From CAYWLQ01 sp964458775 (GTDB taxonomy: Bacteria; Myxococcota_A; Polyangia; JAAYKL01), in the NCBI GenBank assembly GCA_964458775.1, contig CAYWLQ010000007.1, positions 1-64,000 of the forward strand: 64,000 bases of DNA. Direction: 5' to 3'. The notes below the pieces were generated by a model, which was given only the letters and a program-made list of their open reading frames with translations, did no database searches and was not told where the DNA came from. This document shows positions 41,111-49,575 of the stretch, piece by piece. How positions within the stretch are numbered: the stretch's first letter is position 1; the number at the start of each line of letters is the position of its first letter. The translations under genes were made by a program, and so were the position numbers.

Positions 41111-42646
41111 ATGTTGATTTCTAAAATGTTTAGGTTCTTTTTAGGCATTTGTTTTATGCTGTCAGCATTTGTCTTCACCGTTAATGCACAGGAAGAAAAA
41201 AAAGAAAATCCTGCATCAAATAAAGATACGGCAAATGCACAGATTTATGTAACTGACTCTTTGGTCTCAACTGACAAAAACACAGCCACAACAATTACTC
41301 CGTCAATATCTCAGAATAACTCACCGACTAACAACGATGCTTTAGTTGTGTCAACAGAAGAAAGTACAAAAACATCAACAGTGCCTGAGGCAATTGATGT
41401 ATCATCGTCTAATCAACCTTCTGCTCAACAACTTGATGTTCAAGATATTGAAGCTTTATCTAAGAATATATCGGGAGAAAAGAAGAGTATTCTTATCGGA
41501 AGCTGGACAAAAAACATAATTTTTTCAACAGACAACGGCTCTTTTAAATTTCAACCGACCGGCTTTTTGCAACCAAAATTTTTAATTAAATTCAATCCCG
41601 ATTCCCAAAGCAATAACGATGAACCTCTTGACGGCAGCGGTTTTTCAATAGCAAGAGCTCAACTGGGAATTGAAGCATGGCTTTCGAAGTGGGGGTATAT
41701 CAGTCTATCAGGTAAGTTTAATTTGAAAGAGGCAGGGCTCTATAACGGATACATTAGTGTAGGTCCGAATAACGGAAAAGGAACAGCCGGTATCTCCATA
41801 GGCTTGTTTAAACCTTTTTTTGTCAGACAGTCTCTGAACAGCGAAGCAAAACTAGCAATGATCGACTATTCTCGCGCCTGGACTGAATTGGATTTTAGAG
41901 TAGAGCAACCTTCTGTCGGTGAATACAAATATATTTATAAGCCATTAAACGAACACCAGCTTGGAATTGCCTTTCATGGCTTTGCAGCAAATTTTATAGA
42001 ATACAGTGTGGGCCTATGGAACGGAGAGGACGGGTTCGCAACAGATGCTGATTTTATGTACGGAGGAAGATTGGCTGTTCATCCAATGGGACCGTCTGTT
42101 AACTCAACTTTACTTCCCGGAGATGAATCAGATACTGCACTTTCCACAAAACCCGGATTGTCCATCGGGGCTGCTGCATCTTTGGAAGAAAGAAATGATG
42201 CAACAACAGATCTTCCGGGGCTTTTAGCTTATGATGATTATAAGTTGAAATTTGGTTGTGATATTGCTCTGAAATATCTCGGTCTGTCACTTACAGCTGA
42301 GTATTTTATAGTAAAAATTTGGGCAAAAGAGCGAAGTATTCACGAAGCTCTACAAAGATATCATCGCGATGCACCGGGAATGGGAGCTTACTTTCAATTC
42401 GCCTATCTGGTTGTGCCAAAAATGTTAGAAGTAGCAGGCAGATTTGATATGGCTGATGAAAATATTGACATCCGAGGAATTAGATTTTACCCGACTATCG
42501 GAGTCACCTATTTTGTTTTCGGCCACAACCTAAAGGCGCAGTTTCAATACCGTGCTAATATTGGTGCAGGGTATAAAGAAAACTATGATATGGGATTCAT
42601 TCCTCTCTCTCACGACTTTCTTTTCATGATTCAAGGGTATATTTAA
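41111..42646 (+). CDS. Outer-membrane porin (OprP/OprO phosphate-selective family)
   Basis: A Sec signal (MLISKMFRFFLGICFMLSAFVFTVNA, cleavage about 26) is followed by a Ser/Thr/Asn-rich stretch (27-120) and a beta-barrel domain from about 140 to the C-terminus. Family-like features are FKFQPTGFLQPKFLIKF, FSIARAQLGIEAWLSKWGYISLSGKFN, an LFKPFFVRQ segment and amphipathic strands alternating aromatic and polar residues to a final FMIQGYI. The porin likely passes anions such as phosphate or polyphosphate, but selectivity is not visible. GAGG seven bases upstream supports ATG 41111. Confidence 0.82.
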   Translation: MLISKMFRFFLGICFMLSAFVFTVNAQEEKKENPASNKDTANAQIYVTDSLVSTDKNTATTITPSISQNNSPTNNDALVVSTEESTKTSTVPEAIDVSSSNQPSAQQLDVQDIEALSKNISGEKKSILIGSWTKNIIFSTDNGSFKFQPTGFLQPKFLIKFNPDSQSNNDEPLDGSGFSIARAQLGIEAWLSKWGYISLSGKFNLKEAGLYNGYISVGPNNGKGTAGISIGLFKPFFVRQSLNSEAKLAMIDYSRAWTELDFRVEQPSVGEYKYIYKPLNEHQLGIAFHGFAANFIEYSVGLWNGEDGFATDADFMYGGRLAVHPMGPSVNSTLLPGDESDTALSTKPGLSIGAAASLEERNDATTDLPGLLAYDDYKLKFGCDIALKYLGLSLTAEYFIVKIWAKERSIHEALQRYHRDAPGMGAYFQFAYLVVPKMLEVAGRFDMADENIDIRGIRFYPTIGVTYFVFGHNLKAQFQYRANIGAGYKENYDMGFIPLSHDFLFMIQGYI

Positions 42647-42818
42647 GCTCATCACGCAATTGATTGTGCACATATGACTGTATTTCATTTTTGAACACTA
42701 AACTTGCTTCTTATCTTATAGAGCATTGACAATACAGTCATTTTCCCGATAGCCTAGCATCTTGACAGGTTGAAGCGGTCAATACGTTAATACCTGAAAA
42801 AAAATAAAAGGGAAAAGC

Positions 42819-43214
42819 ATGTCAGAACCTCACAAAAGAAAACCCCTTCTGCTTATTGCAGATGACGATCCGGAACTGATGGGAATACTTATCAAGAGAC
42901 TGCAGCAAGCTGAAGATTATGACTTTATTACTGCTGCCGACGGAGTAAACGCCGTAAAGATAATTCGCGAAAAAAAACCGGATGCGGTTATCTTAGATGT
43001 CATGATGCCGAAAAAGAACGGTTGGGAAGTACTCAAGGAAATTCGCAAAGATGATGATGTCAAAAACACTCCTGTCCTAATGCTAACCGGAATAGGTGCC
43101 AGTCTCAATGAGATAACTTCTCCCTTATACGGCGCAGATGCCTACCTTGACAAACCTTTCAATTTTACAGAGCTGATTTTTACCATAAAAAAAATGTTGG
43201 CTTCAAAAAAGTAA
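42819..43214 (+). CDS. Single-domain response regulator (CheY-like receiver)
   Basis: A 131-aa receiver only. It has the acidic pocket IADDDPE, phosphoacceptor aspartate in VILDVMMPKKNGWE, the threonine in LMLTGIG and the lysine in DKPFNF. There is no output domain, so it works through protein contacts or phosphotransfer, perhaps with one of the two soluble hybrid kinases in the window. GGGA eight to nine bases before ATG 42819 supports the start. The 172 bp upstream contain two TTGACA hexamers (42726 and 42762) without a convincing -10. Confidence 0.93.
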   Translation: MSEPHKRKPLLLIADDDPELMGILIKRLQQAEDYDFITAADGVNAVKIIREKKPDAVILDVMMPKKNGWEVLKEIRKDDDVKNTPVLMLTGIGASLNEITSPLYGADAYLDKPFNFTELIFTIKKMLASKK

Positions 43215-43323
43215 CCCCGGATATTTCAGATTGTCATCTAAGTCGAATTATTACACAGCACATATGCAATGTTTATCAGACTTACGATAGTATCTTCGCC
43301 GATAGCAATACTTACATTTTTTA

Positions 43324-44613
43324 TTATTTCACATAAACCAAATTTCTAACGTATTTGATCAAGGCAACTATAGCTACTCCGACAAAGGGCATATGCACCG
43401 GAAATAATGGAAATACGTAACGCTCATGACACACTGTGGGAAGATGAATTGCAAGAATACTGAGAATCGGAATAAGAAATATATATTTTGCTGCTCTGTT
43501 GTGTCGTTCAATCAAAAAACCGGTTAAGGCGAGGATCCACAGAACTCTTGACATACCTCTCATTATTATTCGCATTATCCAGTCCATTTTATTCGGCCAT
43601 GGAGGATATATTGTGGTTCTAAAAAAGCTGAACAATCCTAAAAACCTTTTCGGTAGAGACGTTAGAATTTGGTCGCCGTTTTCAACACGCCATTGTTCAA
43701 ACCATCGCTTGTTTTCTTTCTCCAAAGCAATGAGCTCTTCCGGTCCGTAGCGCAGCTGCCAGTGAAGAAAATATTCGTCATTTACTGCCGGTGTAACTTG
43801 ATTATATGGATCGAAAACCGGTTTGGAGTATCTCTTAATATCAAAAACGCGACTTGCGTACAACCCTATCGGCGCAGGAGAAAAGGCCAATCCAATAGCC
43901 GCATTCCTCGCCGACCAAGCCAAAACAGGAAGGCTCAAAGCCATGGAAAATGCTCCTGCTGTAAGCCATGCCGGCCAATTCTTCCAGCGTTTGTTTAATG
44001 CGATTGCAACAACATAAACTGCAGCGACAAGCACCATGACAATTACAGAAGACCTATTGAGAATAAAAGTTGCAAGAAGAATCCCCAACAACAATCCGTG
44101 CAAAACAGACCTTGAGCTCTTTGACCGCTCTTTCCAACCAAGCAGTAGAAGTGCAGCAGCTACCGTTTGCAGCATTGCCAAAGGTTCGGTAAGAATATTG
44201 TTGGCAGAACCGGTAAATGGCGGAGTTAGAACCAGAATTGCTGTTCCGGTTACAGCCATGACTCTATCCTTGAACAAACGCAAGGCTAAAAAGTATGCGA
44301 GACCTGCAGCAAACGAGATAAAAATTGCATTCATCCACAATACGGCATCAGGATTTCTACCTATTACTCTGTAAAGAAGAGATATAACAAACGGCAAAAA
44401 GGGTGTTCTGGTTATTTCCGGACGGTAGGGCGGCTCAATGTCAAATGTATAGCCGTTACCGGACGCAAGATTTGCAGCTATGCCTTCGTATAAGGTAGGA
44501 TCAGGCAGAGGACGCTGAGGATTTAATACTATCCAACCCGCACAAAATAAAAAGGCAACAGCTGCAAACATCGTCGCAATAATGAAATTGGGTTTAGCCG
44601 TGATATTGTTCAT
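43324..44613 (-). CDS. Membrane glycosyltransferase of the GT39/PMT-like (GT-C) type
   Basis: A 429-aa protein with about nine to ten membrane helices. The first loop holds PLPDPTLYEGIAANLASGNGYTFDIEPPYRPEITRTPFLPFV, the usual GT-C pattern with an acidic D-x-Y-E site and an R-T-P-x-P motif. Later segments are hydrophobic with a periplasmic loop rich in aromatic residues. Such enzymes move sugars from polyprenyl-phosphate donors to lipids or proteins outside the cytoplasm. Substrate unknown. No clear Shine-Dalgarno before ATG 44613. It is 60 bp upstream of the next minus-strand gene's stop, so its own promoter is expected in 44614-44674. Confidence 0.8.
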   Translation of the reverse strand: MNNITAKPNFIIATMFAAVAFLFCAGWIVLNPQRPLPDPTLYEGIAANLASGNGYTFDIEPPYRPEITRTPFLPFVISLLYRVIGRNPDAVLWMNAIFISFAAGLAYFLALRLFKDRVMAVTGTAILVLTPPFTGSANNILTEPLAMLQTVAAALLLLGWKERSKSSRSVLHGLLLGILLATFILNRSSVIVMVLVAAVYVVAIALNKRWKNWPAWLTAGAFSMALSLPVLAWSARNAAIGLAFSPAPIGLYASRVFDIKRYSKPVFDPYNQVTPAVNDEYFLHWQLRYGPEELIALEKENKRWFEQWRVENGDQILTSLPKRFLGLFSFFRTTIYPPWPNKMDWIMRIIMRGMSRVLWILALTGFLIERHNRAAKYIFLIPILSILAIHLPTVCHERYVFPLFPVHMPFVGVAIVALIKYVRNLVYVK

Positions 44614-44674
44614 ACAAGAATATGAGATACCCGAAACTGCTCTTTATCGCAATATAGGGCAACAACCAGAATCT

Positions 44675-46678
44675 TTATACTATCGGAACAGGCGGTATTT
44701 CAAAATTGTCCCAAGCAGGAGTCAAATTACTGGAATTAGTTTCCTGATTCCACAAATAAACAGCCGGATAGGTAGTATACTCGCCGGTTTCTTCATTTCT
44801 AACTATTGCTCCCATATACAACTGAGATGATCTTACATCAGGCGGACTGTACTCAGTCTTGGGAAGATTGTACTGTTCAGGATAAGCACGCGCCGAGGAG
44901 AACACCACCCAATAGTAGCTTCTGGGTGCACCGAAATTTGTACTTTTGTTTACATCAGGAGACCATTTTCCCCAACTATTGATAATACCGGGACTGGTTT
45001 GTCCTGTGCACGACGGAGGATCATTGGCTGCAAGTCGAATCGGAGTACCGCCTTCTGATTCTACAAAATACACCTCAGCAAACGGTCGATAGTAAATCAT
45101 GCCTGATCCCAAAATGCTTATTTGTGTCGGATTGACATTATTAGGAGGAACAACCTTGTTCTGTCTAAAATTATCCTCTCTATTGAAAACTATAAGTCTG
45201 TCATCAGGAGAAAATGTCGGATAGTATTCTGCATGATTGGGGTCAGAAGCACCTGCTAGAGGTTGTACATTGCCTCCTTCTCCGTTGTTGAAAGGCACCA
45301 TATGAATATTCACATCAGTTTGATTGTCCGATAGCCGGCCATCTTGAGTTCGAGTAGCCGAGGTATAGACTATACTTTGACCGTCCCTACTCCACGAAGG
45401 AGTAACAGCTGATCCGTTCTCACCTATAAGATTGATGATACCGAAACCGACTCCAAGAGCCTGCGAAGTAAGCTCATTTATGCGAGTTGCTTTATCGCCG
45501 TTGTAGCCGTCGGTTTCTAAACTTACTTGGGTTTGCAAATCAAACCATGCTAGAACATCTCGCGTAGGAGCCGTCCAACCAAAACCGACAGTTCCGCTGT
45601 AACCGTCAACTTGACGGGGATAGCCGTATGAAGTCACCATTAGCTTACGGTTATCCCAAAACGCTCTTGAGAAAGTCTGAACTCCAAGCCAAGGCTGATT
45701 TAACAGTCGCTGAGCACCAAGAGTCAGATATGACGGAATGGTTCCAACTTCTGTCGAAGATGCTTCAGGATCTTCTACTGAAGTAATCAGAACATTCCAC
45801 GGCCAATGATCGTTAAACGATACTGCCTTTCCGTCAGGTGTAGCAGTGTGACAACCGATACACTGACCATGTCCTGCTCCGGCTCCGTAATCGGCATTCC
45901 TGATATTTCTTCCGTCAGGTGCAAGAATATTGTTGTAAGCAACTTTGGGAAGATTAAGTACATTGACAACAGCCTCATCTCCGACTCCGAAACCTGAAAG
46001 CCAACTTGTACTTTGGTTTACTTCAGATGAAGTTGTAGCCCAATAAACCATTTTTCCCTCAGCGACCACGGGAGCTATGGTAAATGACCCTCTGGTACCA
46101 TTGGGAGTTCCGGGCGATGCACTGTTTACGCCTCTTACGGTTACGGTGATAGGTTCATCTATTGATGAAACAGCCAAGCTTTCCCAAATTTCCTTTGGCA
46201 TTGTCCATATATTTTTGTTGGTGTAAGCAACCAGATCATTCTTCTGTGAAGCTGCCTGTAAGCGAATTTCGAAAAGATCGGAACCTCCCGAAGGAGTAAA
46301 CTTAAACCTGGGTCTCAGCCAATTTGCGGGGAAAAGCACACCTGGAGAGTTTCCTTCGGAAAGCTGCGGCTCTATTACACACGGTCCGGGTGAAGAAAAG
46401 TTGTCTTTTTCTCCGAACAAGCTTCCCGGATTTCCCGTAACTCCTTCATCCATAAGAGGAGTGTCGGGAAAAGAATTACAATCAGTCTGACAAGCACGCT
46501 CCACCTCTCCTTGCGGATTTGTCGGAATATCCGCGTCGGCGTCAGCATCAGAATCAACATCCGCATCGGCATCTGCATCACTGCCTATAGCAGGTCTAGG
46601 CTGTTCTTCGCATGCCATTGTGGATGAAAGAATAATAAAAACATTCAACAATAATAGAAAACACAACACTTTATACAT
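44675..46678 (-). CDS. Lipoprotein with TolB-like propeller and a CxxCH haem-type motif
   Basis: ATG 46678 has GGAGAGG seven bases upstream; an open frame to 46813 is leader. The signal MYKVLCFLLLLNVFIILSSTMAC ends in a lipobox, followed by an Asp/Ala-rich linker (DADADADVDSDADADAD-like). The mature 667-aa protein has PD40/WD40-like strands such as PSWSRDGQSIVYTSATR, YPTFSPDDRLIVFNRED and WGKWSPDVNKST, as in TolB-type propellers. A single CIGCH motif (GHGQCIGCHTATPDGKAVSF) is a c-type haem site if processed, but metal-binding or chance is possible. Function unknown, probably periplasmic or surface. The gene follows a structured leader. Confidence 0.78.
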   Translation of the reverse strand: MYKVLCFLLLLNVFIILSSTMACEEQPRPAIGSDADADADVDSDADADADIPTNPQGEVERACQTDCNSFPDTPLMDEGVTGNPGSLFGEKDNFSSPGPCVIEPQLSEGNSPGVLFPANWLRPRFKFTPSGGSDLFEIRLQAASQKNDLVAYTNKNIWTMPKEIWESLAVSSIDEPITVTVRGVNSASPGTPNGTRGSFTIAPVVAEGKMVYWATTSSEVNQSTSWLSGFGVGDEAVVNVLNLPKVAYNNILAPDGRNIRNADYGAGAGHGQCIGCHTATPDGKAVSFNDHWPWNVLITSVEDPEASSTEVGTIPSYLTLGAQRLLNQPWLGVQTFSRAFWDNRKLMVTSYGYPRQVDGYSGTVGFGWTAPTRDVLAWFDLQTQVSLETDGYNGDKATRINELTSQALGVGFGIINLIGENGSAVTPSWSRDGQSIVYTSATRTQDGRLSDNQTDVNIHMVPFNNGEGGNVQPLAGASDPNHAEYYPTFSPDDRLIVFNREDNFRQNKVVPPNNVNPTQISILGSGMIYYRPFAEVYFVESEGGTPIRLAANDPPSCTGQTSPGIINSWGKWSPDVNKSTNFGAPRSYYWVVFSSARAYPEQYNLPKTEYSPPDVRSSQLYMGAIVRNEETGEYTTYPAVYLWNQETNSSNLTPAWDNFEIPPVPIV

Positions 46679-46699
46679 ATAATAACCTCTCCTTAATAA

Positions 46700-46769
46700 G
46701 CCGGTTTTCGACACCGGCAATTCCCATCCTGTAGGTTCGAACAAACCGCTAGTGTATATCGGCCGAACC
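46700..46769 (-). ncRNA. Structured 5' leader element (two stem-loops)
   Basis: In the minus-strand leader of the lipoprotein gene, an outer stem of GGTTCG and CGAACC (46764-46769 with 46734-46739) encloses an inner CCG/CGG stem. Next to the Shine-Dalgarno, GCCGGT and ACCGGC (46713-46718 with 46700-46705) form a perfect 6-bp stem with a 7-nt loop. It could control translation. It resembles no riboswitch class I can name, and it is not a tRNA. Confidence 0.4.
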
Positions 46770-46888
46770 GTCGTTTCCCTTCCATATTTTAATAAAAAAT
46801 AACCGTAAAACAAAAAAAAACAAACGTGTTACCTCCGGTAAAAGGCTTAGCTATTGGCTTTAACTTTATCAATATGATAAGACTCTTC

Positions 46889-46919
46889 AACTGTCTAGAC
46901 AGAACCTAGGCAGTTTTTT
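46889..46919 (+). terminator. Intrinsic terminator in the leader of the GT5-like/glyS unit (possible attenuator)
   Basis: AACTGTCTAG (46889-46898) pairs with CTAGGCAGTT (46906-46915) as a 10-bp stem with one U-G pair and a 7-nt loop, followed by a run of six T (46914-46919). It reads in the plus direction and lies 53 bp before the first start codon, with no plus-strand gene before it. Upstream are two small hairpins, TTACC/GGTAA (46829-46841) and TTATC/GATAA (46866-46880). This fits transcription attenuation. Confidence 0.6.
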
Positions 46920-46971
46920 GTTTGATTTTAGTGTGTTACAAAGTTTTGTTTTCGATGTTGAGGTTTGCATC

Positions 46972-48126
46972 ATGCATATTATGTACATCACGTCTGAACT
47001 TTCTCCCTATGTGGAAAAGACTGCTATAGCAAAAGAGTCCATATATCTAGCTCAATGCTTTCAGCAATTTGGACATCAAGTATCTGCTATAATTCCTTCA
47101 ATCAAAGAGGTTAATATAAAGGAACACTCATTGGCTAGGCGTCTTTCACCATTAATATTTTCCTATAAAAACAGGGAAATAGAATGTGTTCGATACGATG
47201 CTCGAACAGCAGACGGGATTTCATGTTGCTTCTTGGACGCACAATCACAAAATGAGCAAGGTGAAGATGAAGATTTCGGTTTAGCAGCCGGTATTGCAGC
47301 CGCATTCGCAGAGTCTGTCTCAGATAAACCTGATGTTTGTATTTTTTTTGGCAAATCATCGGTTGGGTTTGCACAAGCAGCTAGGCAGTATCCGCAACTG
47401 GCCCAAACCGCTCTTTTAGCCTATTTGCCGGACATTACAAAAGATACTTTGTGCAAAATACCATATGCAGATAGAATTGTTGTTCCCAGAACTTCATTGC
47501 TGACAAAAGATGAAAAAGCATCGTCAAAACTTGCTGTTATTCCCAAAGCGGTATCTTCCGCCAAACCTAATGATAAGCGATCATTAAAAACATCCTTTCA
47601 GCTAAAAAGCGGTCTTAAAGTAAGATCCGAATCATTGCTTACTTTTTTCTATGAGTTTACACCGCAAATGCTTTCAGAGTATTTAATGTTTGATGTTCAA
47701 GCTGTAGTTTTAAATGATAGAAAGGACTGTTCTGATCTATTTGAACGCTACCCTGATCGTCTTAAAGCTGTTCCTCAAAATGAGCTGTTTTCAACAGTGT
47801 CAGCCTGCGACGCATGTGTTGTAGGAAGCGATGATCTTATGTTGTCATCCTGCCTAGCTCGAGCAACTTTGCCGATCATTACTTCTGAATTGAAAGATTT
47901 AACAGTTGACTTGGAGTCGGACCTGTCATCAGGTACAGTAATTGAGGCAGGCACTTTTGAACCGACTGACTGGAAAGCGGGAGTATCTCGCTTAGTCAGT
48001 GCATTTAAAAGACAACCTGACTTTGAAAATCTTGTTTCAAGATTACCGACATATGCTTTTACGTGGCAAAAAGCTGCATCATATATTCTTCAGTTAATAG
48101 AAGAAGTAAAAACGGAGAACAAATAA
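46972..48126 (+). CDS. Degenerate glycogen/starch synthase-like protein (GT5 family)
   Basis: The N-terminus MHIMYITSELSPYVEKTAIAKESIYLAQCFQQFGHQVSAIIPSI aligns with the GT5 opening MxILxVxSEVxPFxKTGGLxDVxxxLP. The catalytic KTGGL is EKTAIA, so the ADP-glucose-binding lysine context is lost. Later parts (FTPQMLSEYLMFDV, VSACDACVVGSDD) recall the second Rossmann half but lack the family E-P-C-G-L-x-Q. At 384 aa it is about 100 shorter than GlgA. It is probably catalytically inactive and may be regulatory or decaying. The start is ATG 46972 with GAGG eight bases upstream. It ends one base before glyS and follows an attenuator-like terminator. Confidence 0.72.
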   Translation: MHIMYITSELSPYVEKTAIAKESIYLAQCFQQFGHQVSAIIPSIKEVNIKEHSLARRLSPLIFSYKNREIECVRYDARTADGISCCFLDAQSQNEQGEDEDFGLAAGIAAAFAESVSDKPDVCIFFGKSSVGFAQAARQYPQLAQTALLAYLPDITKDTLCKIPYADRIVVPRTSLLTKDEKASSKLAVIPKAVSSAKPNDKRSLKTSFQLKSGLKVRSESLLTFFYEFTPQMLSEYLMFDVQAVVLNDRKDCSDLFERYPDRLKAVPQNELFSTVSACDACVVGSDDLMLSSCLARATLPIITSELKDLTVDLESDLSSGTVIEAGTFEPTDWKAGVSRLVSAFKRQPDFENLVSRLPTYAFTWQKAASYILQLIEEVKTENK

Positions 48127-48127
48127 C

Positions 48128-49570
48128 ATGGCTAACGATAATAAAAAGCGAGGCACCGAAGAGCTTCCGCTTATGCAAAAAATATCTGCATTGTGCAAGC
48201 GACGAGGATTCATCTTTCAGTCGTCAGAGATATATGGCGGATTAAAATCTGCCTATGATTACGGTCCTCTTGGAGTTGAACTCAAGCGAAATATCATGCA
48301 GGAATGGTGGCGTTACATGGTCCACGAACGAGAAGATGTGGTCGGTATTGACGCTTCTATCATGATGTCTCCCAAAGTTTGGGAGGCATCGGGGCATGTT
48401 TCCGGTTTTTCAGATCCGCTGGTGGATTGCAAAACTTGCAAAACCCGCTTTAGGGCTGACAAAGCTTCTACCGTAGAACCGGGGTCCGAAATAACCTATC
48501 GTGCACAGGGCAAAACCCTAAAAATGACAGCTTCCCGAGGTTATATTTGTCCTGAATGCGGCTCAGGAGATTTAAGCGAAGAGCGAGCATTTAATTTAAT
48601 GTTTAAAACCAGCTTGGGGCCTGTCGAATCAGCAGATTCAACGGTTTATTTAAGACCTGAAACTGCTCAAGCTATGTTTGTAAACTTTCTCAATGTTCAA
48701 CAGACCTATCGACTTCGTATTCCCTTTGGAATCGCTCAGCAGGGTAAATCTTTTCGCAATGAAATTACTGTAGAGCACTTTATTTTCCGTTCTTGTGAGT
48801 TTGAGCAAATGGAAATGGAATTCTTTTGTGAACCCGAGGAAGGCGACAAATGGCTTGAATATTGGAAGAATGAAAGACTCAATTGGTATTTGAATTTAGG
48901 ATGCAAAGCCGAAAAGCTTAGAGCCAGACCTCACGAAGCCGATGAACTGGCCCATTATGCCAAAGCATGCTACGACATAGAATATATGTATCCTTGGGGT
49001 TGGGATGAACTGGAAGGTATTGCCAACAGGACAGACTATGATTTGAAAAAGCACCAAGAATCATCTGGAAAAAAACTGACATATTTTGATCCGCAAAAAA
49101 TCAATCCCGAAACAGGCAAACCCGGTTTGCATTACCTCCCCTATGTTATTGAGCCGGCTGCCGGAGCCACTCGTTCGGTATTAATGTTTCTTCTTGATGC
49201 ATACGATGAGGAGCCGCCTTCGGAAGGAAGAGAAGAAGGACGAGTGGTTTTGCGCCTCCATCCAAGACTTGCACCTATAAAATGTGCAGTTTTACCCCTG
49301 GTTAAAAAAGATGATGCATTGACTGACAAAGCGCGGGAATTGGTAAAAACTTTTTGGAAAAACTCCGTAAATGCATTTTATGACGAAAAAGATGCTATCG
49401 GTCGTCGATATGCGAGACAGGACGAAGCCGGAACACCGTTTTGCATTACAGTTGACGGCCAAACAAAAGAAGATGACACTGTTACCATTAGATATAGAGA
49501 TGATATGCGTCAAGAGAGAATTAAGGCCGGTGACGCCGTGGAAACAGTACTTAAAAAATTAAGGGAGTAA
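48128..49570 (+). CDS. glyS: Glycyl-tRNA synthetase (dimeric type)
   Basis: It charges tRNA-Gly. The 480-aa single-chain form has class II motifs: YDYGPLGVELKRNIMQEWW, SGHVSGFSDPLVDCKTCKTRFRAD, LRPETAQAMFVNFLNV (motif 2 region), FRNEITVEHFIFRSCEFEQMEMEFF, and a C-terminal anticodon-binding region ending MRQERIKAG. It is the dimeric, eukaryote/actinobacterial-like enzyme and not the alpha2beta2 type. GGAG ten bases before ATG supports the start. It is 1 bp after the GT5-like gene and 5 bp before the SUMF1-type gene, so three genes are in one unit. Confidence 0.96.
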   Translation: MANDNKKRGTEELPLMQKISALCKRRGFIFQSSEIYGGLKSAYDYGPLGVELKRNIMQEWWRYMVHEREDVVGIDASIMMSPKVWEASGHVSGFSDPLVDCKTCKTRFRADKASTVEPGSEITYRAQGKTLKMTASRGYICPECGSGDLSEERAFNLMFKTSLGPVESADSTVYLRPETAQAMFVNFLNVQQTYRLRIPFGIAQQGKSFRNEITVEHFIFRSCEFEQMEMEFFCEPEEGDKWLEYWKNERLNWYLNLGCKAEKLRARPHEADELAHYAKACYDIEYMYPWGWDELEGIANRTDYDLKKHQESSGKKLTYFDPQKINPETGKPGLHYLPYVIEPAAGATRSVLMFLLDAYDEEPPSEGREEGRVVLRLHPRLAPIKCAVLPLVKKDDALTDKARELVKTFWKNSVNAFYDEKDAIGRRYARQDEAGTPFCITVDGQTKEDDTVTIRYRDDMRQERIKAGDAVETVLKKLRE

Positions 49571-49575
49571 TAGTT

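Noticed and set aside
46691..46770. tRNA gene suggested by GTTCGAAC and a CCGG stem
   Set aside because: No acceptor, D or anticodon arms fit; the stems fit a leader element better.
46679..46813. N-terminal extension of the propeller lipoprotein
   Set aside because: It would read through the structured leader; the GGAGAGG site before ATG 46678 and the signal peptide fix the start.
46814..46971. T-box riboswitch before glyS
   Set aside because: The leader is short and lacks the AGGGUGGNACCGCG antiterminator signature and a stem I specifier loop; only a terminator is present.
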